DNA from: Anaerotruncus sp. G3(2012)
GTDB lineage: Bacteria > Bacillota > Clostridia > Oscillospirales > Ruminococcaceae
Direction of reading: 5' to 3'
NCBI RefSeq assembly: GCF_000403395.2
Contig: NZ_KE159674.1
Span: forward strand, 174,702 to 238,701
DNA length: 64,000 nt
The notes under the pieces were generated by a model. The model saw only the letters and a program-made list of their open reading frames with translations. It ran no database searches and was not told the origin of the DNA. Positions 59,760-64,000 of this stretch are shown in pieces (within the stretch, counting starts at the first letter, position 1; each line of letters starts with the position of its first letter). A program made the translations under genes and the position numbers.

Positions 59760-60245
59760 ATGAAACGCAGCGAATCCCGTGAGATTGCCTTTACCCTGAT
59801 CTTTGAACGTTCGTTTAAGGATGAGACGATCGACGAGATCATTGAACAGGCGGTGGTTGGGCGCAACATTGAGGTGGATGATTATGCATATCATCTTGCG
59901 AAGGATGTTTCCGATCACATGCCGTGGCTGGATGCCTCGATTGCAAAATATTCAAAAAAGTGGAAGCTCAACCGGATGTCACGGGTTGCGCTTTCGATTC
60001 TTCGGATGAGTCTTTGGGAGATTGACCACGAGGACACAGTGCCAGTAGGCGCTTCCATCAACGAAGCGGTGGAACTGGCAAAAAGATACGGAAACGATGA
60101 TGACTTTTCCTTTGTCAATGGGGTGCTTGGTGCTTATGTGCGCGAGGAAGGGAAAGAGTCTCCCGAGCTGATCCCAGAGAAACAGGATGCCGGACAGATA
60201 CTTCCCGATGCGGCGGAGGCCGTCATTTCCGGGGTCGAAGAGTAA
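59760..60245 (+). CDS. nusB: Transcription antitermination factor NusB
   Basis: 161 residues with MKRSESREIAFTLIFERSF at the start, the helix LNRMSRVALSILRMSLWEI and the signature INEAVELAKRYGNDDDFSFV followed by NGVLGAY. NusB binds boxA RNA with S10 in rRNA antitermination. The C-terminal tail of about 25 residues is acidic and longer than usual. TTAGGAG precedes ATG 59760; an upstream in-frame ATG at 59688 lacks support. Confidence 0.96.
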   Translation: MKRSESREIAFTLIFERSFKDETIDEIIEQAVVGRNIEVDDYAYHLAKDVSDHMPWLDASIAKYSKKWKLNRMSRVALSILRMSLWEIDHEDTVPVGASINEAVELAKRYGNDDDFSFVNGVLGAYVREEGKESPELIPEKQDAGQILPDAAEAVISGVEE

Positions 60246-60249
60246 AGCG

Positions 60250-61197
60250 ATGGCATACTATCTTGGGCTGGATACCAGCAACTATACCAGTTCCGTTGCC
60301 CTTTATAACAGCCAGGCACGTCAGGTCATACAGCAGAAAAAGCTGCTCCCAGTAAAACAGGGCACGCTTGGACTTCGCCAAAGTGATGCGGTTTTTGCAC
60401 ATGTGAAACAGCTTGGCGCGCTGGTCAGAGAATTGATGGCACAGGAATCTGTCCGGCTGGACGGTGTGGGGGTATCGGTGCGTCCGCGGGATCAGGAAGG
60501 CTCCTATATGCCCTGCTTTCTGGTGGGAGAGCTGGTAGCCGAGTCGATTGCCTCGGTCTGCGGGATACAGATTTCCAGGTTTTCTCACCAGGCAGGGCAC
60601 ATTGCTGCTGCGCTTTTTTCCGCGGGACAGCTTGGTCTCCTGGGTCAAAGATTCGCGGCATTCCACCTATCGGGTGGGACGACTGAATGCCTGCTGGTAC
60701 AACCTGATCCGCAGTGGATTTTTTCGGTGGAGCTGGCTGCGCAATCACTCGATCTGAAAGCGGGACAGGCGGTCGATCGGGTCGGCAGGATGCTCGGCTT
60801 GCCATTCCCGGCAGGCCGGCAGTTGGAAGCGTTGGCACTGCAATCGGAGCGGAGATTCCGGATCCGTCCAGCAATGAAGGGCCGCGATTGTTCGCTTTCC
60901 GGTATCCAGAACCAGTGTGAAAGGATGCAAAAGGCCGGAGAACCTGCATGCGACATCGCCCGCTTCTGTATCGAAAGCATCCTTGCTGTAGTGGATCGCA
61001 TGACCGAACAGATACAGGAATCGGAGGGGAACTTGCCGGTGATCTATTCGGGCGGGGTGATGTCCAATCGGATCATTCGCGAGCGGATCACGGGGAAATA
61101 TGGCGGTTTTTTTGCGGAGCCGCAGTTCTCCTCTGACAATGCAGCGGGAATCTCAATTTTGGCGATGCTCGCACAGACGGGCGGTGTACCAAAATGA
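60250..61197 (+). CDS. TsaD-like (peptidase M22 / ASKHA) protein
   Basis: 315 residues. LGLDTSNYTSSVALY at the start is the ATP-binding loop of the TsaD/YeaZ fold. FSHQAGHIAAAL has the HxxxH metal motif of TsaD, and FSSDNAAGISILA corresponds to the DNAAM motif. GGVMSNRIIRE is also conserved. It is shorter and more divergent than true TsaD and lies between nusB and xseA, where Clostridia have a second TsaD-type gene; a role in t6A synthesis is unproven. It follows nusB by 4 bases and overlaps xseA by 4. Confidence 0.88.
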   Translation: MAYYLGLDTSNYTSSVALYNSQARQVIQQKKLLPVKQGTLGLRQSDAVFAHVKQLGALVRELMAQESVRLDGVGVSVRPRDQEGSYMPCFLVGELVAESIASVCGIQISRFSHQAGHIAAALFSAGQLGLLGQRFAAFHLSGGTTECLLVQPDPQWIFSVELAAQSLDLKAGQAVDRVGRMLGLPFPAGRQLEALALQSERRFRIRPAMKGRDCSLSGIQNQCERMQKAGEPACDIARFCIESILAVVDRMTEQIQESEGNLPVIYSGGVMSNRIIRERITGKYGGFFAEPQFSSDNAAGISILAMLAQTGGVPK

Positions 61198-62402
61198 ACC
61201 AGCCGATGGTGGTGAGCGTCTCCCAACTTAACCAATATGTCAAGTCGGTCCTGCAATCAGACCATCTGCTTAATGGCCTGATGGTGCGGGGGGAGATTTC
61301 TAATTTTACCCGGCATTATAAGTCGGGGCATCTGTATTTTACGCTGAAAGATGACAACGCTGCCATCAAAGGGGTGATGTTCCGCAGTTATGCGGCGCAG
61401 CTTGCGTTTTCCCCCGAAAACGGAATGGCAGTTGTGGTCAGCGGGTCGGTCTCGCTCTACGAGCGGGATGGAAGTTACCAGTTTTATGTGACAGACATGC
61501 AGCCGGACGGGATCGGCGCGCTCCATCTCGCATTCGAGCAGCTCAAGGAGAAGCTGTCTCAGGAGGGCCTGTTCGATCAGATGCGCAAACGCCCGTTGCC
61601 GCCTTATCCCGAGCGGATCGGAATTGTGACCAGCGAAGGGGCCGCTGCACTTCAGGACATGCTGAATATCCTTTCCCGTCGGTATCCGGTGGCAAGGGTG
61701 GTGCTTGTGCCGGTACAGGTGCAGGGAAACGGTGCAGCTCAGACGATTATTGAGGGAATCCGTCTGCTCAATCGGAAGAATGCGTGCGATGTTATGATCG
61801 TCGGGCGGGGTGGTGGCTCGATAGAAGACCTGTGGCCGTTTAACGATGAGCAGCTCGCGCGTACGATTGCTGCAAGTGCGATACCGGTAGTTTCGGCGGT
61901 CGGGCACGAAACCGATTTCACGATTGCCGACTTTGCAGCGGACCTGCGCGCGCCGACTCCTTCCGCAGCTGCCGAATTGGTCGCGCCCAATCTGCCCGAT
62001 CTGCAATATTATCTGCTGGAGCTGGGTCGGAAATGTGAGGAGCTGACGGTCGGTAGGATCGCGTTTTTCCAACACCGCTTAGATACAGCAAAAAGCCGGC
62101 TTTTGGCCCCGGATCATCTCCTGAACCAATATGTACAAAAGTTGTCTTTTTTACAGGATGCGATTTGGAAATCCACCTGTCGGAAGCTGTCCGATGCGGA
62201 AACTGGCCTGCGGCATCTGGCAGAGCTGCTCGAAGCGCGCAGCCCGGTGAAGCTGCTGGAACGAGGGTACAGTCTCACAGCGGTTGAGGGCAAGACTGTA
62301 TTATCGGTTGCGCAGGTGCAGGTGGGAAATCAGATGGTCACCCGGCTGACGGACGGTGAGGTCTATTCGACAGTGAGTGGGATAAAGGAGAAAAAACAAT
62401 GA
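61194..62402 (+). CDS. xseA: Exodeoxyribonuclease VII large subunit
   Basis: 402 residues (usual length 400-450). An OB-fold is present at the N-terminus (MVRGEISNFTRHYKSGHLYF, then TLKDDNAAIKGVMF). The catalytic part has RIGIVTSEGAAALQDMLNIL and GRGGGSIEDLWPFNDEQLAR followed by SAVGHETDFTIADFAADLRA. It degrades single-stranded DNA with XseB. It overlaps the TsaD-like gene upstream and xseB downstream by 4 bases each. Confidence 0.97.
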   Translation: MNQPMVVSVSQLNQYVKSVLQSDHLLNGLMVRGEISNFTRHYKSGHLYFTLKDDNAAIKGVMFRSYAAQLAFSPENGMAVVVSGSVSLYERDGSYQFYVTDMQPDGIGALHLAFEQLKEKLSQEGLFDQMRKRPLPPYPERIGIVTSEGAAALQDMLNILSRRYPVARVVLVPVQVQGNGAAQTIIEGIRLLNRKNACDVMIVGRGGGSIEDLWPFNDEQLARTIAASAIPVVSAVGHETDFTIADFAADLRAPTPSAAAELVAPNLPDLQYYLLELGRKCEELTVGRIAFFQHRLDTAKSRLLAPDHLLNQYVQKLSFLQDAIWKSTCRKLSDAETGLRHLAELLEARSPVKLLERGYSLTAVEGKTVLSVAQVQVGNQMVTRLTDGEVYSTVSGIKEKKQ

Positions 62403-62608
62403 GCAAATCCATAACACTGGAAGGAGCCGTTGGACGGCTGGAAGAGATTCTGGCGCGGATGAACGGTGAAATTTCGATAGATGAGTCGATCAAGCTCTAC
62501 GGAGAAGCGGTAAAGCTGATTGATTTTGCGAACGGGAAGCTGGAGACGGCCAGATTAAAGGTGGAAAAACTGACAGCACCAAAGGAGGCAGGGGATGAAC
62601 CGGTTTGA
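62399..62608 (+). CDS. xseB: Exodeoxyribonuclease VII small subunit
   Basis: 69 residues, two helices, with TLEGAVGRLEEILARMNGEI and LYGEAVKLIDFANGKLETAR typical for XseB. It overlaps xseA by 4 bases and ispA by 14, so the three are translationally coupled. Confidence 0.96.
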   Translation: MSKSITLEGAVGRLEEILARMNGEISIDESIKLYGEAVKLIDFANGKLETARLKVEKLTAPKEAGDEPV

Positions 62609-63476
62609 ACAACAGCTGAGAGACGACGCGCAGAGGACGAACCAGGCGTTGTATGCCTGCCTGAAAACCAGCGGAAGAGACCCGCAGGAGGCAGTCTTTC
62701 AGGCGATGCGATACAGCCTGCTCGATGCTGGAAAACGCCTGCGCGCTGCTTTGGTTCTCGAATTTGGGCGGATGTCGGATGCAGATCCAGAAGGTGCAAT
62801 GTCTCTTGCCTGTGCGGTGGAGATGGTGCACGCTTATTCATTGATTCATGACGACCTTCCCTGTATGGATAACGACGATTTCCGGCGCGGAAAGCCCTCC
62901 TGCCACAAGGCATTCGGGGAGGCCAATGCTCTGCTCGCTGGGGATGGACTGCTGACGTTGGCATTTGAAACGGCAGCATCTGCGAATCTGCCGGAATCTG
63001 CGCGGCTGGAAGCGGTGCGGATTCTCTCACAGGCAGCAGGCGTCGCTGGGATGATCGGCGGGCAGGTGATCGACCTGGAAAGCGAAGGCAGGCAGATCAG
63101 CGCAGAACTGCTGGACACCCTGTATGCACTGAAAACAGGTGCATTGCTGCGCGCGGCGGCAGCGCTCGGCTGTATCGCCGGAAATGCGCCGCAGGCTATC
63201 CACAGCGCCGCAGACGCTTATGCCACTGCTTACGGACTTGCATTCCAGATCACAGACGACATCCTGGATGTAGTGGGCGATGCTGAAAAGCTGGGAAAGC
63301 CGGTCGGGAGCGACGGAGAAAACAGAAAGACCACTTATGTAACCCTGTTTGGGATAGATGGAGCGCGTCAGCGAGCTGCGGAGCAGATTCAGAGAGCGAT
63401 GCGGAGTGTGGAACAGCTCCCGGATAATGGATTTCTGCTCTGGCTGGCAGAGTTGGTCCTGACGCGGGACCACTGA
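62595..63476 (+). CDS. ispA: Polyprenyl (farnesyl/geranyl) diphosphate synthase
   Basis: 293 residues. The two aspartate-rich motifs are LIHDDLPCMDNDDFRRGKPS (FARM, about 81-100) and FQITDDILDVVGD (SARM, about 216), with GKRLRAALVLEFG near 41. The residues before FARM fit a short-chain (C15) enzyme, so it likely feeds undecaprenyl phosphate and quinone synthesis. AAAGGAGG inside xseB precedes the start. Position after xseAB is the usual one. Confidence 0.95.
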   Translation: MNRFEQQLRDDAQRTNQALYACLKTSGRDPQEAVFQAMRYSLLDAGKRLRAALVLEFGRMSDADPEGAMSLACAVEMVHAYSLIHDDLPCMDNDDFRRGKPSCHKAFGEANALLAGDGLLTLAFETAASANLPESARLEAVRILSQAAGVAGMIGGQVIDLESEGRQISAELLDTLYALKTGALLRAAAALGCIAGNAPQAIHSAADAYATAYGLAFQITDDILDVVGDAEKLGKPVGSDGENRKTTYVTLFGIDGARQRAAEQIQRAMRSVEQLPDNGFLLWLAELVLTRDH

Positions 63477-63504
63477 TGGTACGGACAATCTAGGAGGCGT
63501 TTGG

Positions 63505-64000
63505 ATGGATTTTCTGAGAAGTTTAACGGGAAATTATATCATCAATATTGGGTTCCTCTCTTGGTTTGCCGCCCAGTTTATCAAGACTTTGCTGGCCTAC
63601 CTTCCGTCCAGGAAGGTCAGCTGGGAGCGGATGGTCGGCTCCGGCGGGATGCCAAGTTCCCACTCGTCCCTTGTATGCTCGGTAGCGGTCGGGATGGCGC
63701 GCAAAACGGGTTTTACTTCCCCGGAGTTTGCACTTGCTGTCGTGCTGGCGGGGATCGTGATGTATGATGCGATGGGTGTGCGTCGTGCGGCGGGCGAGCA
63801 GGCCAAGGTGTTGAACAGGATGGCGGTGGACTTTCGAGAGGTGTTCCAGATGCTTCGGGAGGAACTGGATGCGCTGACACGGGGAGAGTCCGACCGTCCG
63901 GCCGAGCAACCCAAAACTCTGAAGGAGTTTATTGGACATACACCGCTGGAGGTGCTCTGTGGGGCGGTTTTGGGAATTGTGATTGCACTGGTCGTGCCGG
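63505..64000 (+). CDS. DUF212/divergent PAP2-family membrane protein (3' truncated by window edge)
   Basis: 165 codons without a stop before the window ends. The reading frame gives MDFLRSLTGNYIINIGFLSW, then SGGMPSSHSSLVCSVAVGMA (a PAP2-type phosphatase motif) and VMYDAMGVRRAAGEQAKVLN, the signature of the DUF212 (YuiD-like) family. Near the end stands KTLKEFIGHTPLEVLCGAVL, where this family has a conserved GHTP. TAGGAGG lies 7 bases before ATG 63505. It may act on polyprenyl diphosphates, given ispA upstream, but that is inference. Confidence 0.92.
   Translation, partial: MDFLRSLTGNYIINIGFLSWFAAQFIKTLLAYLPSRKVSWERMVGSGGMPSSHSSLVCSVAVGMARKTGFTSPEFALAVVLAGIVMYDAMGVRRAAGEQAKVLNRMAVDFREVFQMLREELDALTRGESDRPAEQPKTLKEFIGHTPLEVLCGAVLGIVIALVVP

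Overview
The window is a chromosomal segment of a spore-forming, Gram-positive anaerobe of the class Clostridia. An Oscillospiraceae/Ruminococcaceae-type relative is the best guess. The grounds are a complete spoIIIA operon, a mraZ-type cell-wall cluster, a meso-diaminopimelate-type MurE (DNPR motif), a cysteine T-box, strong GGAGG ribosome binding sites, a fairly high GC content and Firmicutes-style promoters. There is no rRNA, CRISPR array, prophage, transposase or integrase. The genus cannot be fixed from the sequence alone.

Layout. 1-3.55 kb: the end of a purine operon (purN, a PurO-type IMP cyclohydrolase, a stand-alone AICAR transformylase, purD). 3.6-5.2 kb: a PfoR/PTS_EIIC_2-type membrane protein behind a promoter and a folded 180-nt leader, then a small unknown protein. 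5.3-7.0 kb: an ECF sigma factor with its likely membrane anti-sigma factor. 7.2-10.3 kb: a zinc/cadmium efflux operon (SmtB/CadC-like repressor, separate HMA chaperone, P1B-ATPase) facing a secreted His/Cys-rich repeat protein. 10.3-10.6 kb: tRNA-Lys and tRNA-Ala. 10.7-12.3 kb: a minus-strand unit with a tautomerase, an EEP-family hydrolase and an unknown two-repeat protein. 12.5-15.0 kb: PHP phosphoesterase, Lrp regulator, aminotransferase. 15.4-19.2 kb: nnr, a lipoprotein, mazF (ndoA), cysK. 19.3-20.9 kb: a minus-strand signalling operon with a secreted EF-hand-repeat protein, an ECF sigma factor and an RsgI-like anti-sigma factor. 21.3-32.3 kb: the dcw cluster mraZ-rsmH-ftsL-pbp-murE-murF-mraY-ftsW-murG, without murD. 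32.4-36.4 kb: minus-strand secreted and membrane proteins. 36.4-37.0 kb: bioY with a BirA operator. 37.2-41.6 kb: recA-recX-lipoprotein-rimO-pgsA. 41.6-44.2 kb: Cys T-box, cysE, cysS. 44.2-47.9 kb: AraC regulator/MFS pair, TraX-like protein, DUF4180. 48.1-53.0 kb: spoIIIAA-AH. 53.1-58.6 kb: a MerR-controlled locus with two YfcC-family transporters flanking an amidohydrolase. 59.2-64 kb: asp23, nusB, a TsaD paralogue, xseA, xseB, ispA and the start of a DUF212 (divergent PAP2) gene.

Much of the regulation can be read directly. The dcw cluster has three decameric MraZ boxes. bioY has a BirA palindrome. cysE-cysS have a T-box with a TGC specifier and a UGGA bulge matching U73 of tRNA-Cys. cysK has a near-ideal promoter overlapped by a palindrome. 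The metal operon has an SmtB/CadC-like operator. The transporter locus has a textbook MerR site inside a 19-bp promoter spacer.

The least explained parts are the structured leader at 3.6-3.78 kb, the MerR/YfcC/amidohydrolase locus, the EF-hand-repeat/ECF/RsgI operon, the secreted His/Cys repeat protein beside the metal pump, and the duplicated palindromic element before asp23.
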